A stretch of DNA of 64,000 nt from Companilactobacillus nantensis DSM 16982 (GCF_001435815.1 NZ_AZFV01000004.1:1-64000), one strand, 5' to 3'. Counted from the stretch's first letter, positions 54,000 to 63,191 are shown. Notes: generated from the sequence alone by a model not told the origin. Numbers and translations: made by a program.

Positions 54000-54116
54000 G
54001 GGCGCAGACAGGGCGCATAACTCCCAAGCATTTTCGTAGAGCTGTGAATTGCACACTGATTTTGTGTGCGATTTACAGTTCTATGAAAAACGGAAGGAGT
54101 TGCCCTGTCGTAGCCC
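54000..54116 (+). ncRNA. Folded RNA element after the ABC exporter gene
   Basis: Nested arms all pair in order: GGGC (54000-54003) with GCCC (54113-54116), GACAGGGC (54007-54014) with GCCCTGTC (54102-54109), AACTCC (54019-54024) with GGAGTT (54096-54101), and a 26-bp stem (54031-54056 with 54064-54089) closed by a 7-base loop. In that long stem four positions pair only as G-U, and only if read from the plus strand. It lies in the 3' untranslated region of the marR-ABC transcript or forms a separate RNA, ending at 54204. Confidence 0.6.
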
Positions 54117-54167
54117 GTTTTAGAGCCATTGCATATATATGGTTTTGAACTTCCAAAATACTCAAAA

Positions 54168-54204
54168 GCAGGCACTGGAACCCCCTCCAGTAACCTGCTT
54201 TTTT
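54168..54204. terminator. Terminator after the ABC exporter and RNA element
   Basis: GCAGG-c-ACTGGA / TCCAGT-aa-CCTGC stem followed by six T on the plus strand; the convergent SDR gene can use it from the other side. Confidence 0.85.
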
Positions 54205-54212
54205 ATTATCCA

Positions 54213-55007
54213 TTAAAAAATAGTTGGCACCAGCCCACCATCAACACGTAAGGCTTCACCAGAGAATGATGAGGCATCAGGACTAGCAACAAATGCCGCA
54301 AAGCGACCAATCTCTGCTGGTCTAATTAAACGTTGAATCTGGGAACGAGAACGATGATGTTTCATAAAATCCTTTTCCCATTTATCCCTTGGCAAATCAC
54401 TATCCTTGTACATATCATCAAGCATCTTTTGCACACCTTCAGTTAAGGTTGACCCCGGCATGATTGTATTAACTGTTACATGCGTATCAACTGTCAGCTT
54501 AGATAGACTCTTGGCTAAAGATAAGTTCATCGACTTAGTCATGCTGTATTGTGGCATTTCACCAGAAGGCATTACAGCCTCTTCACTTGCAATAAAAATA
54601 ATTCGACCAAAATCTTGTTTTAACATTTTAGGTAAGTAAAATTTGGCCAACGAATTTCCAGACAAAACATTAACACGGAAAAATCTTTCCCAAATTTCGT
54701 CCGTAATTTCTTCATACTCCATCGGTTGAAAAATACCCATATTATTAACTAAAATATCCACTTCTGGAACTTGGTCAAATAACTTCTGCCGGTCTGTTTC
54801 ATTAGCTAAGTCAGCGGCAACACCCAATGGTTTAGTTTTAGGAAAATCATGTTTAATTTCTGCCACAATCAAATCTACCTCTGACTGTTTTCTTCCATTA
54901 ATGATGACATTAGTTCCTTCACGAGCCATTTCAATTGCAATTGCTTTACCGATACCTTTAGTTGAACCAGTTATCAAAGCCACTTTATTTGTTAAGTGAA
55001 GATCCAT
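54213..55007 (-). CDS. SDR-family oxidoreductase
   Basis: 264-residue short-chain dehydrogenase/reductase. Cofactor motif TGSTKGIGKA, NNMGI, catalytic Ser in IFIASEEAV and Tyr-x-x-x-Lys in YSMTKSM, and C-terminal GEALRVDGG typical of classical SDRs. Substrate unknown. AGGAGG site. It follows an aldo/keto reductase gene 15 bases upstream, so the two are probably one operon. Confidence 0.9.
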   Translation of the reverse strand: MDLHLTNKVALITGSTKGIGKAIAIEMAREGTNVIINGRKQSEVDLIVAEIKHDFPKTKPLGVAADLANETDRQKLFDQVPEVDILVNNMGIFQPMEYEEITDEIWERFFRVNVLSGNSLAKFYLPKMLKQDFGRIIFIASEEAVMPSGEMPQYSMTKSMNLSLAKSLSKLTVDTHVTVNTIMPGSTLTEGVQKMLDDMYKDSDLPRDKWEKDFMKHHRSRSQIQRLIRPAEIGRFAAFVASPDASSFSGEALRVDGGLVPTIF

Positions 55008-55022
55008 AACATTTCCTCCTAA

Positions 55023-55862
55023 TTAGAAATCGAATTCATCTGGGTTTGGTCCCACACGTAAATCTTCGTTCAAGGCATTAATTTTGTCCATATCTGCTTG
55101 GTCCAAAGTAAAATCAAAGACGTCCGCATTACTTGCCATACGATCAGGATGAACTGATTTAACAACTAGCAAGACATCTCTTTGAATATCCCAACGTAAA
55201 ATAACTTGAGCAGTTGATTTGCCATATTTATTAGCGATGGCTTGTAAAGTAGCATCCTTCAAAATTTTACCTTGCATCAATGGTGACCAAGCTTGAATTT
55301 TAATGTCATGTTTAGCGGCAAATTCACGAAGCTCAGTTTGAATCAACTTAGGATGTGATTCGACTTGGTTCAAAACAGGTGTCACTGTTGCAAATTTAGC
55401 TAATTCTTCTAAATGGTGAATTTGAAAATTGCTGACACCGATAGCTTTAATTTTGCCTTCTTTATAAAGTTGTTCCAAAGCTAAATATGAATCTTTGAAC
55501 GAATCGTCACCAGGCCAGTGAATCAAATAAAGATCTAAGTAATCTAAGCCTAATTTTTGAAGACTGTCATTGGCTGCAGCAATTGTTTCATCATAAGTTA
55601 AATGATTATTCCAAACTTTTGAAGTGATGAATAAATCTTCACGCTTAAGGTTATTTTCCTTGAGACCACGTTTGATACCTTCTCCAGTACCTGCTTCGTT
55701 ACCGTAAACTTGGGCTGTATCAATCAAGCGATAACCTTGCTTAATACCGTTGGCAACAACATCAGCCGTCTCCTCGTTAGGAATTTGGAAAACGCCTAAA
55801 CCAAGACCTGGAATGGCTGTTCCATTATTTAATTTAATGCGATCATTTAATGAAGTAATCAT
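55023..55862 (-). CDS. Aldo/keto reductase
   Basis: 279-residue AKR of the 2,5-diketo-gluconate reductase-like group: DTAQVYGNE (Asp, Tyr), TSKVWN (Lys), DLYLIHWPGD (His), AIGVSNF and VKSVHPDRM for cofactor binding. Paralogue of the AKR at 35669-36544. AAGGAG site. Upstream of the SDR gene in one likely operon. Confidence 0.92.
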   Translation of the reverse strand: MITSLNDRIKLNNGTAIPGLGLGVFQIPNEETADVVANGIKQGYRLIDTAQVYGNEAGTGEGIKRGLKENNLKREDLFITSKVWNNHLTYDETIAAANDSLQKLGLDYLDLYLIHWPGDDSFKDSYLALEQLYKEGKIKAIGVSNFQIHHLEELAKFATVTPVLNQVESHPKLIQTELREFAAKHDIKIQAWSPLMQGKILKDATLQAIANKYGKSTAQVILRWDIQRDVLLVVKSVHPDRMASNADVFDFTLDQADMDKINALNEDLRVGPNPDEFDF

Positions 55863-55994
55863 ATAATTCTCCTTGTTATTGAATTCGTATTATTAATATA
55901 AACCGAATTGTAATAATTGGATAGTATGTACTTTTTAGTGTTATAGGTACTTTGAGGTGCCTACCAAATATGCCATCTTCAGAACCGAGGAAAA

Positions 55995-56042
55995 TAAAAA
56001 AAGTATTAGAGAGAAAAATGATTTTTTCGCTAATACTTTTTT
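55995..56042 (-). terminator. Terminator of the trp operon
   Basis: AAAAAAGTATTAG / CTAATACTTTTTT stem after trpA on the minus strand. Confidence 0.8.
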
Positions 56043-56064
56043 AAATTATCACAAATTTAGTTGA

Positions 56065-56844
56065 TTACGCTTTAACGCTGATAGCATCTTTAATACTCAG
56101 AGCATATTCACCCAAGTTCTTCTGAACATCCCCACCGTCAGCTACAATTTGCACAACAGCACTACCGATAATGATACCGTCAGCAATTGTTGCCAATTTT
56201 CCAGCTTGTTCTGATGAATGAATACCAAATCCGATGGCTGCCGGAACATCAGTTACTTTTTTAATTCGTTCAATTGTCTCACTCAATTGTTGAATGGCTA
56301 ATTCATCACGGACACCAGTCACTCCAAGTGAAGAAACAACATAAATAAAGCCAGTTGCTGATTGAGCAATTTTTTCAATTCGATCTGCCGATGTCGGAGC
56401 AATTAAAGGAATTAAATCAACACCATATTTTTCAGCATATGGTTTCAATTCGCATTGTTCTTCAATTGGTGCATCCGGAATAACTAACCCTGAAATATCT
56501 AATTCCTGACAACGTTGACAAAACTTATCATAACCATATTTGAATGGAATATTTAAATACGTTAGAAAGACGATTGGAACTGAACTTTTTTGACGAATTT
56601 TCTCAACAATTTCAAAAACTACGTTCGTATTTACATCTGCTTTAAATGCCCGTAAATCAGCTTTTTGAATGACTGGACCATCGGCCACTGGATCGGAGAA
56701 TGGAATCCCTAATTCAACAATATCCGCTCCATTTTGAGCTAATGTTAAAACATTTGCCACGGTCGTCTCAATATCAGGATCATCAGCTACAACAAATGGA
56801 ATAAATGCTTTTTTATTTGCGAAAACTTCTTTTAAATTACTCAT
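56065..56844 (-). CDS. trpA: Tryptophan synthase alpha chain
   Basis: 259-residue TIM-barrel subunit that splits indole-glycerol phosphate. [18 protein letters not shown] carries the catalytic Glu, [10 protein letters not shown] the Asp, and [12 protein letters not shown] binds phosphate. The ATG at 56844 overlaps the trpB end by 8 bases and has GAGGGG upstream. Last gene of the operon. Confidence 0.95.
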   Translation of the reverse strand: MSNLKEVFANKKAFIPFVVADDPDIETTVANVLTLAQNGADIVELGIPFSDPVADGPVIQKADLRAFKADVNTNVVFEIVEKIRQKSSVPIVFLTYLNIPFKYGYDKFCQRCQELDISGLVIPDAPIEEQCELKPYAEKYGVDLIPLIAPTSADRIEKIAQSATGFIYVVSSLGVTGVRDELAIQQLSETIERIKKVTDVPAAIGFGIHSSEQAGKLATIADGIIIGSAVVQIVADGGDVQKNLGEYALSIKDAISVKA

Positions 56845-58045
56845 CAATATCTACCCCTCTATACTTAGCAATTGAAGCAACATCTTTATCACCACGACCA
56901 GAAACAGTACAAATGATGATTTTATCTTTACTCATTGTTGGAGCCAATTTCATTACATAGGCTAAAGCATGGCAACTTTCAATTGCAGCAATAATACCTT
57001 CAGTTTTAGCAATATATTCAAAGGCATTAACCGCTTCATCATCAGTAATACCAACATATTTAGCTCGCTTTAATTCTGCTAAACGAGCGTGTTCTGGACC
57101 AACGCCAGGATAATCCAAACCAGCTGAAATGGAATATACTTGATCAATTTGACCGTCATCATTTTGTAAGAATAATGATTTCATCCCATGGAATATACCC
57201 ACTGATCCACGTTCAATCGTAGCGGCTGTTTGATCAGTATCGACGCCTTTTCCAGCAGCCTCACATCCAATCAATTCAACATCTTTATCGTCAATATATT
57301 CGGCAAAACTACCAATTGCATTACTACCACCACCAACACAGGCAACCACAGCATCTGGTAAACGTCCTTCAGCCTCTAAAATTTGTGCTTTGGATTCTTT
57401 ACTAATCACACTTTGAAAATCATGAACCATCTCTGGGAAAGGATATGGACCAACGGCTGATCCTAACACATAAAAAGTATCATCAATTCTTGAAGCCCAG
57501 TTTTGTAAAGCAGCATTGACGGCATCCTTTAAAACCATTGAACCACTAGTTATCGGATGAACTTTGGCACCTAATAATTGCATCCGATAAACATTGAGTT
57601 TTTGACGATCAGTATCGACTTTACCCATGAAAATCTCACATTTCATCCCGAAGAGTGCTGCAATCGTAGCTGTAGCAACACCATGTTGACCAGCTCCAGT
57701 TTCAGCAATTAAACGTGTTTTCCCCATTCTCTTGGCAATCAAAGCCTGACCAATAACGTTATTAATTTTGTGAGCACCAGTGTGGTTCAAATCTTCACGT
57801 TTGAGATAAATCTTAGCCCCACCGAGATCCTTAGTCATTTTATCTGCGTAATATAACAATGATGGACGGTTAGCGTAGTTATTTAATAAATCGTGTAACT
57901 CCTTCAAAAAATCTGGATCATCTTTATATTTGTTGTAAGCATTGGCAACATTTTTTAATTCATTCATTAACGTTTCGGGAATATATTGACCTCCGAATTC
58001 ACCGTAATGACTAACATCTTTAGCTTCTTTTTGCATTTCTTTCAT
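56837..58045 (-). CDS. trpB: Tryptophan synthase beta chain
   Basis: 402-residue PLP enzyme joining indole and serine. [16 protein letters not shown] at the start, PLP Lys in HTGAHKINN and phosphate loop [15 protein letters not shown] site. It works in complex with TrpA. Confidence 0.96.
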   Translation of the reverse strand: MKEMQKEAKDVSHYGEFGGQYIPETLMNELKNVANAYNKYKDDPDFLKELHDLLNNYANRPSLLYYADKMTKDLGGAKIYLKREDLNHTGAHKINNVIGQALIAKRMGKTRLIAETGAGQHGVATATIAALFGMKCEIFMGKVDTDRQKLNVYRMQLLGAKVHPITSGSMVLKDAVNAALQNWASRIDDTFYVLGSAVGPYPFPEMVHDFQSVISKESKAQILEAEGRLPDAVVACVGGGSNAIGSFAEYIDDKDVELIGCEAAGKGVDTDQTAATIERGSVGIFHGMKSLFLQNDDGQIDQVYSISAGLDYPGVGPEHARLAELKRAKYVGITDDEAVNAFEYIAKTEGIIAAIESCHALAYVMKLAPTMSKDKIIICTVSGRGDKDVASIAKYRGVDIDE

Positions 58046-58060
58046 GGGAATTTCCTCCAG

Positions 58061-58642
58061 TTATAATTGATGTACTAATTTAACAATTTCAAAAATTTTT
58101 CGAGCATCCTTTTGACCATTTGTTTCCACCCCGCGAGAAATATCGACAATGTCCGGTTGGCTCAATTGTGTTGCTTGTTCAATATTTTGGATATTTAGAG
58201 CTCCGGCAATAATTAATGGCTGTGTGTGTTTAATATTTAAATTCGACCAGTCAATCAATTTACCATTGCCTTGACCGCTGTCTAACATTAAGTAATCAGC
58301 TTGCGTTTCTGCTGGAATCCCGGTTGGTTGGAAAACATTGATCACTGGTATATGTAATTTTTGTAAAGCAACCACCGTTTGTTCTGATTCTTGGCCATGT
58401 AATTGAATCATTGAAATTGCACCGCTGTTAAAAATAGCTATCATCTCAGCTAATGGTGCATTCACAAAAACACCGACGCTAGGTATTTTAGAATCCAATT
58501 CTTGACGTAATTTTAAGGCAGTTATTAAGTCTAATTGATGGCGTCCTTTCGCAAAAATAAAGCCTGCCAAATCTGGTTGAGCTTGATTGACTGCTTGAAT
58601 ATCAGCACTAGTCATCAACCCACATATTTTAATTTGTGTCAT
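58061..58642 (-). CDS. trpF: Phosphoribosylanthranilate isomerase
   Basis: 193-residue TIM-barrel enzyme with KICGLM at the start (catalytic Cys), VGVFVNAP, IQLHG and the Asp in MLDSG, followed by IAGALNIQNI and DISRGVETNGQKD. Slightly short but complete. Its start lies 3 bases after the trpC stop. Confidence 0.94.
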   Translation of the reverse strand: MTQIKICGLMTSADIQAVNQAQPDLAGFIFAKGRHQLDLITALKLRQELDSKIPSVGVFVNAPLAEMIAIFNSGAISMIQLHGQESEQTVVALQKLHIPVINVFQPTGIPAETQADYLMLDSGQGNGKLIDWSNLNIKHTQPLIIAGALNIQNIEQATQLSQPDIVDISRGVETNGQKDARKIFEIVKLVHQL

Positions 58643-58645
58643 AAT

Positions 58646-59425
58646 TTACACACTTTTAAATTTCGTAATTAATTTTTCTTTATCAGGTGCACGCATAAAG
58701 GTTTCACCGATTAAAACACCGTTAACTTGTGCGTCTTTCAGTCGTTTAATGTCAGCAACTGTTTTAATGCCGCTTTCAGCAATAAAGGGGATATCCTTAG
58801 GAACCAATGATCTCAAGTTGATACTATTATTTAAATCAACCGTGAAATCTTGTAAGTTCCGGTTATTAACACCAATTATTGATGCTCGTACCTTCAGAGC
58901 TCGTTGCAATTCATTCGGATTATGAACTTCGACAATTGCTGCTAAACCTAGTTGGTGAGCCAGATTCAAGTATTCATTCAGCTGATCATCACTCAATATG
59001 GCAACAATTAATAAAATTAAACTTGCTCCAGCTATCTTGGCCTGATAAATCATATAGGAATCAATTGTAAAATCTTTTCTCAACAATGGCGTTCTCGTCA
59101 CTTTAGATATTTCTTGAAGATATTGCAAATCACCTTGAAAATAATCTGGTTCAGTCAAAACAGAAATGGCGTCAACTCCAGCTTTTTGATAATCTTCAGC
59201 AATCTGAAGATATGGAAAATCCTGTGCTATCAATCCTTTCGACGGTGAGGCTTTCTTGATTTCTCCAATAAAATGTAATTGTGGTTCCAAAAACTTATCA
59301 ACAATTACTTGTGGATTCTTATTGGGGATTTGTTCAGCTAATTCTTGAAGTTGCTTCAACGGCATAACGGTTCGTTCTATTGTGATTCGTTTTTGCGTGG
59401 CAGAGACCAAATCATCTAAAATCAA
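58646..59425 (-). CDS. trpC: Indole-3-glycerol phosphate synthase
   Basis: 259-residue enzyme closing the indole ring. FIGEIKKASPSKGLIA (catalytic Lys), ISVLTEPDYFQGDL, LLRKDFTID and IGVNNRNLQDFTVDL, ending with VLIGETFMRA. It appears to start with TTG overlapping the trpD stop (TTGA), so translation is coupled. Confidence 0.95.
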   Translation of the reverse strand: MILDDLVSATQKRITIERTVMPLKQLQELAEQIPNKNPQVIVDKFLEPQLHFIGEIKKASPSKGLIAQDFPYLQIAEDYQKAGVDAISVLTEPDYFQGDLQYLQEISKVTRTPLLRKDFTIDSYMIYQAKIAGASLILLIVAILSDDQLNEYLNLAHQLGLAAIVEVHNPNELQRALKVRASIIGVNNRNLQDFTVDLNNSINLRSLVPKDIPFIAESGIKTVADIKRLKDAQVNGVLIGETFMRAPDKEKLITKFKSV

Positions 59426-60441
59426 GCTGCCACACCGTCTTCCGTCAATCTAACAAATTCATCTAATTTATTTAAAGCCGTTCCATCATCAATAACTTTT
59501 CGAGCCATTTCTAATGCTCGATTTAAACTAATCGTTGGTCTAGCCGTATGAATAGCTAAAGCTGAATTCAATAAGATAACATCCAGTTTAGCTCCACTAG
59601 CTCCATTTAAAATATCCAATGTAATTTGAGCATTTTCTGCAGGTGTTCCTCCAATAACAGCGGTTTTTTCAGCTCGATTGAGTCCAAACTGTTCCGGTGT
59701 GATTTCATATTTAGTAAATTTGCCATTGTGAACTTCCATAACGGTTGTTGGTGCGGAAATTGATGCTTCATCGAACCCATCTTGTCCGTGAATGACCATG
59801 GCATTTTCAATTCCCAGTTGATCCAAAACTTTTGCCATTGGCTCAACTAATTGTTCATCATAGACACCTAATACTTGGTTCGTTGCGTGAGCTGGATTTG
59901 CTAAAGGTCCTAAAATATTAAACAACGTTCTAATACCAAGTTCCTTTCTAACTGGAGCTACATACTTCATGGCTTTGTGATATTCCTGAGCAAATAAGAA
60001 ACAAATCCCAATTTGATTTAAAATTGCTTCGCTACGTTTTGGATCAAGTTCAATCTTGACGCCTAGTGATTCCAGAACGTCCGCCGCCCCACTTTTGGAA
60101 CTAGCAGCTCGATTACCATGTTTAGCAACTGGAATTCCCGTAGCAGCAACAACTAAAGCCGAAGTAGTTGAAATATTGAATGAATTAGAATGATCACCAC
60201 CAGTTCCAACAATTTCCAAAACTGGTTCATTCGTCTTAAATCCTAAAGCGTGATTACGCATTGCATCAGCAGCCCCAGCAATCTCTGCAACAGTTTCTTT
60301 CTTAACACTTAAAGCTGTGAGAAAACTGGCAATTTGAACAGCTGACGTTTGACCAGTCATAATTTCATCAATCACTTGATTTGTTTCATCAAAACTTAAA
60401 TCGTTACCTTCAGTTATTTTTTTAATCGCATTTTCAATCAT
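59422..60441 (-). CDS. trpD: Anthranilate phosphoribosyltransferase
   Basis: 339-residue enzyme attaching phosphoribose to anthranilate. EIVGTGGDHSNSFNIST is the PRPP site, and KHGNRAASSKSGAADVLE and GPLANPA follow. The start at 60441 follows GGAGGA. It is the first full gene after the T-box; trpE and trpG, which make anthranilate, are absent in front of it. Confidence 0.95.
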   Translation of the reverse strand: MIENAIKKITEGNDLSFDETNQVIDEIMTGQTSAVQIASFLTALSVKKETVAEIAGAADAMRNHALGFKTNEPVLEIVGTGGDHSNSFNISTTSALVVAATGIPVAKHGNRAASSKSGAADVLESLGVKIELDPKRSEAILNQIGICFLFAQEYHKAMKYVAPVRKELGIRTLFNILGPLANPAHATNQVLGVYDEQLVEPMAKVLDQLGIENAMVIHGQDGFDEASISAPTTVMEVHNGKFTKYEITPEQFGLNRAEKTAVIGGTPAENAQITLDILNGASGAKLDVILLNSALAIHTARPTISLNRALEMARKVIDDGTALNKLDEFVRLTEDGVAA

Positions 60442-60479
60442 TTTTAGTTCCTCCAAATTAAATTAATCGTTTGTTTGAT

Positions 60480-60512
60480 TTAATTTGAAGTTTGCCATCG
60501 TTTATTTGTCAT
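60480..60512 (-). CDS. Ten-codon ORF with one Trp between T-box and trpD
   Basis: AGGAGGT lies 7 bases before an ATG that opens MTNKRWQTSN and stops. It sits after the T-box terminator and before trpD. It may be a small leader peptide, or the scar left when trpE/trpG were lost. Too short to be sure that it is translated. Confidence 0.35.
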   Translation of the reverse strand: MTNKRWQTSN

Positions 60513-60531
60513 TGGTGATACCTCCTGAGAA

Positions 60532-60835
60532 TAAAAAAAATCCGCCCATAAACGTATTAACGTTTAAGGACGGATTTACCGCGGTGCCACCTTATTTTAA
60601 TAGACCGATAGTCTGAGAGTATACCAAAAAACTACTCAAATCCTATCATCCATTACTCTTAGCGAAGGACCAACATCCTCCCGACAACTTACGTATGCCT
60701 AACGTTCTCCCGTACTCAAAATTTTTCGGAGAGACCCTCGATGGTCCATTTAACTATCTGCGTTCGATTGCCATTCTCAGCACCGGCAACTCTCTGGGCG
60801 TGCACGATAATCTTGACTTCCATCTCATTGGTTTA
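60532..60835 (-). promoter_or_regulatory. Tryptophan T-box riboswitch with terminator
   Basis: On the minus strand the T-box core AAGGTGGCACCGCG (60580-60593) is followed by the terminator stem TCCGTCC..GGGCGGA and eight T (60532-60576). About 150 bases upstream the specifier region reads TTAAATGGACCA, with the TGG (Trp) codon at 60746-60748. Stem I features such as AGAGAGTTGCCGG lie before it. Uncharged tRNA-Trp would favour the antiterminator and switch on trpDCFBA. Confidence 0.93.
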
Positions 60836-60915
60836 TGGACGAATTAATTTGTTGTTTACGAGATTAATGCTATTTGGAGATTTTGTCAATAGTCAAATGT
60901 GATTTATTTTAATTT

Positions 60916-60946
60916 TATTAGAGGAAGCCGTCTCCGGAGATGATAA
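60916..60946 (-). repeat. Possible right-end remnant of repeat family A
   Basis: On the minus strand ATCTCCGGAGACGGCTTCC resembles the right edge of family A copies (CCCGGAGGCGG at 17252-17262). Short match only. Confidence 0.3.
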
Positions 60947-60990
60947 TATTCACCGACTAATTAATTGGATTTAGATTATTTCAACTACTC

Positions 60991-61031
60991 AAAAAAAGCA
61001 GTCCTGTTTCTAATTCACAGTAACTACTTTC
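60991..61031 (-). terminator. Weak terminator after the macrodomain gene
   Basis: Imperfect hairpin with CTGT / ACAG and AGT / ACT pairs, followed by TTTTTT on the minus strand. Confidence 0.45.
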
Positions 61032-61038
61032 TTTAATT

Positions 61039-61557
61039 TTACTTATTCAAATATTTCTTAGCCAATTCTTCTGTTGTCGCATCAAAGGCAACAAAGTATA
61101 CTTTAGCATCTAAATGAAACTCTCTCACTGTATCAATCGCTACAGCAATAGCTTCTTCCAATGGATATCCATAAATACCGGTACTGAGAAATGGGATTGC
61201 TAAGGAATTAACTTCTAGCTTTTGGGCAATCTCCATTGAAGACTTATAAGCATCACTTAAAAGCTGTTTTTCTCCATGTTCACCATCGTTATAACGGGGG
61301 CCAACTGCATGTATTACATAGTCAGCATTGAGATCATACGCTTTCGTATAAACCGCTGTTCCCGTTGGTGTACCACCAAATTTCAACATGTCCCGTCCCA
61401 ATTCAGGCCCAGCTTTTCGATTTAATGCTCCATCAACGCCGCCACCAGGGACTAAAGCACTGTTAGCTGCGTTAACTATCGCATCGACGTGAAATGGTAA
61501 ATAGGAAATATCTCCTCTAATAACGGAAAGTTTCTCCATAATAATTACTTCTTTCAT
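61039..61557 (-). CDS. Macrodomain protein (O-acetyl-ADP-ribose deacetylase-like)
   Basis: 172-residue single macrodomain that binds ADP-ribose and in related enzymes hydrolyses O-acetyl-ADP-ribose or removes ADP-ribose from proteins. VNAANSALVPGGGVDGALNRKAG forms the ribose loop, HAVGPRYNDG the next strand, and IPFLSTGIYGYPLEEA the phosphate loop. The first ATG overlaps the upstream stop (ATGA), suggesting coupling; an internal start at 61539 is also plausible. It lies in one operon with the DeoR and Cof-type genes. Confidence 0.9.
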   Translation of the reverse strand: MKEVIIMEKLSVIRGDISYLPFHVDAIVNAANSALVPGGGVDGALNRKAGPELGRDMLKFGGTPTGTAVYTKAYDLNADYVIHAVGPRYNDGEHGEKQLLSDAYKSSMEIAQKLEVNSLAIPFLSTGIYGYPLEEAIAVAIDTVREFHLDAKVYFVAFDATTEELAKKYLNK

Positions 61558-62375
61558 TCCAAAACGTATTTTTCAATGGCTTTGGAAACGCCATTTTGAT
61601 TATTGCTCTCCGTGATTACCTTAGCACACTTTTTAACCTCGACTGGGGCATTTTGCATTGCAACTCCCAGTCCAGCCAACTTCAACATTGGTACATCATT
61701 AAAGTTATCACCTAAAGTCATTGTTTTATCTAATGATAAATTATATGTCTTGGCTAACTCTCGTAGAGCTTTTTCTTTGGAAACGTGACTATTAGTAATT
61801 TCTAAGTAATTTGGTTTGGATAAATAAAAGGAACTATCCGTCATATCAGCGTTACGTAAGTACTGTAAAACATCTGCAATTTCTTCTGGCTCACTGACTA
61901 GTAAAAGCTTATGGACTGGGACTTGATGTACGTCAATCAAATGATTGATATCCGTTACGATTGGTTGCAATTTGGTGATTTTTGATTCAATTTCAACCCA
62001 CTTATCTTGTTTTTCAACATACCAATCAGCACCTGAGTATAAATTTATTGAAACATTAGGAAACTTCTGATGAACAATTTCGATAATCTGGCGAACTTCT
62101 TTGATTTCCAATTCATGGCTCAATATGCTCGTAAAGTCTTGTTTATCAAGATTTTTAACCACCAAAGCGCCGTTATAGCAGGCAATTGGATTGTCTAAAA
62201 CATCAAGTTCCTTAGCAATTGGCAACATCCCTTCTGGTGATCGAGCAGAGGCTAAAACAAACGGAATATCTTTTTGACGTAACTTAGCTACAGTTTGTTT
62301 TAATCCACTATCAACAACGTTGTCATCATTTAAAATCGTTCCATCAATATCACTTAAAATCAATTTAATATCCAT
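61554..62375 (-). CDS. Cof-type HAD-IIB phosphatase
   Basis: 273-residue HAD enzyme with a type IIB cap. LILSDIDGTILNDDN (nucleophile and acid/base Asp), LASARSP, Lys in VSKEKAL and MTLGDNFNDVPML are all present. Members remove phosphate from sugar phosphates or cofactor precursors. Double ATG; 62375 gives better spacing to GGAGG than 62378. Second gene after the DeoR regulator. Confidence 0.9.
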   Translation of the reverse strand: MDIKLILSDIDGTILNDDNVVDSGLKQTVAKLRQKDIPFVLASARSPEGMLPIAKELDVLDNPIACYNGALVVKNLDKQDFTSILSHELEIKEVRQIIEIVHQKFPNVSINLYSGADWYVEKQDKWVEIESKITKLQPIVTDINHLIDVHQVPVHKLLLVSEPEEIADVLQYLRNADMTDSSFYLSKPNYLEITNSHVSKEKALRELAKTYNLSLDKTMTLGDNFNDVPMLKLAGLGVAMQNAPVEVKKCAKVITESNNQNGVSKAIEKYVLE

Positions 62376-62387
62376 CATGGTTCCTCC

Positions 62388-63122
62388 TCAATATTTAACA
62401 TTCGTAGCTGATAAAATTTGTTCAGCTGGTTTAATATCAGTCAATAAATAATCAAAGTCAGTTATATTACCAATTGAATAAGTTGATTCCTTCGTAAATT
62501 TGAAATTCTCTGCTAGCAAAACTTTCGTTTTGGCATTTTCCAATATTAATTGCTTTAAATAAGCATCTTCTTGATCTTCAAAACTAACTTTCCCATTTTT
62601 AAGTCCAGCAGCTCCAATAAATGCCACATTGAAATTAATGTGTTTCAAAATTTCTACTTCATTTAATGAATAAAAGAAACGATTCTTCGGAAAGAACTGC
62701 CCGCCTAATGCATGCAAATCTATTTTTGAATTACCACTCAACATAATGGCATTATCCAATGAATGTGTGTAAATAGTAGCTTTCGTATCGACAATTTGGG
62801 CCAGCTTCAAAACAGTTGTCGATACATCGAAGAAGTATGTACCTTGCGTTTGAATAAATTCTTGTGCCAATTCAGCAATATGTTTCTTTGCATCGCTAAA
62901 CTCATCTAAACGGTCATTAAAAGAGACTATCTCATTGTTAGTTGGTAACTGCATAATTCCACCGTGAACCCGCTTAACTTTACCTGCTTGTGACAATTTG
63001 GCAAAATCACGACGAATCGTATCACGCGAAACATGAAAATGTTCAATCATCTGTTCACTGGTCAAAACATCAGCATCCCGCAACATCTTTAAAATTTCTT
63101 CTAATCGTTGTTCTTGATACAT
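62388..63122 (-). CDS. DeoR-family transcriptional regulator
   Basis: 244 residues. N-terminal winged helix (about 1-55; QRLEEILKMLRDADVLTSEQMIEHFHVSRDTIRRDF) and sugar-phosphate-sensing domain (FDVSTTVLKLAQIV, ALGGQFFPKN, FIGAAGLKNG). The start at 63122 follows GGAGG and removes 31 unlikely upstream codons. First gene of DeoR, Cof-type HAD, macrodomain. A run of RTAAGY words at 10-bp spacing lies directly upstream and is probably its own operator. Confidence 0.9.
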   Translation of the reverse strand: MYQEQRLEEILKMLRDADVLTSEQMIEHFHVSRDTIRRDFAKLSQAGKVKRVHGGIMQLPTNNEIVSFNDRLDEFSDAKKHIAELAQEFIQTQGTYFFDVSTTVLKLAQIVDTKATIYTHSLDNAIMLSGNSKIDLHALGGQFFPKNRFFYSLNEVEILKHINFNVAFIGAAGLKNGKVSFEDQEDAYLKQLILENAKTKVLLAENFKFTKESTYSIGNITDFDYLLTDIKPAEQILSATNVKY

Positions 63123-63135
63123 ATTTCCACCTCCA

Positions 63136-63191
63136 ATAAGTATTTTAACATATTTATAAGCTTTTGTAAGCATTAATAAGTAATTATAAGT
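63136..63191 (-). promoter_or_regulatory. 10-bp phased RTAAGY repeat array before the DeoR gene
   Basis: Plus-strand ATAAGT (63136), ATAAGC (63156), GTAAGC (63166), ATAAGT (63176) and ATAAGT (63186) lie in exact 10-bp register; only the 63146 slot is degenerate (TAACAT). One helical turn per unit points to cooperative binding on one face of the DNA. Confidence 0.65.

Noticed and set aside
54000-54116. The exporter 3' hairpin as another copy of repeat family A
   Set aside because: Shares only CTAGC at its edge, part of which is the exporter stop codon; core motifs and right-end GGCGG are absent.
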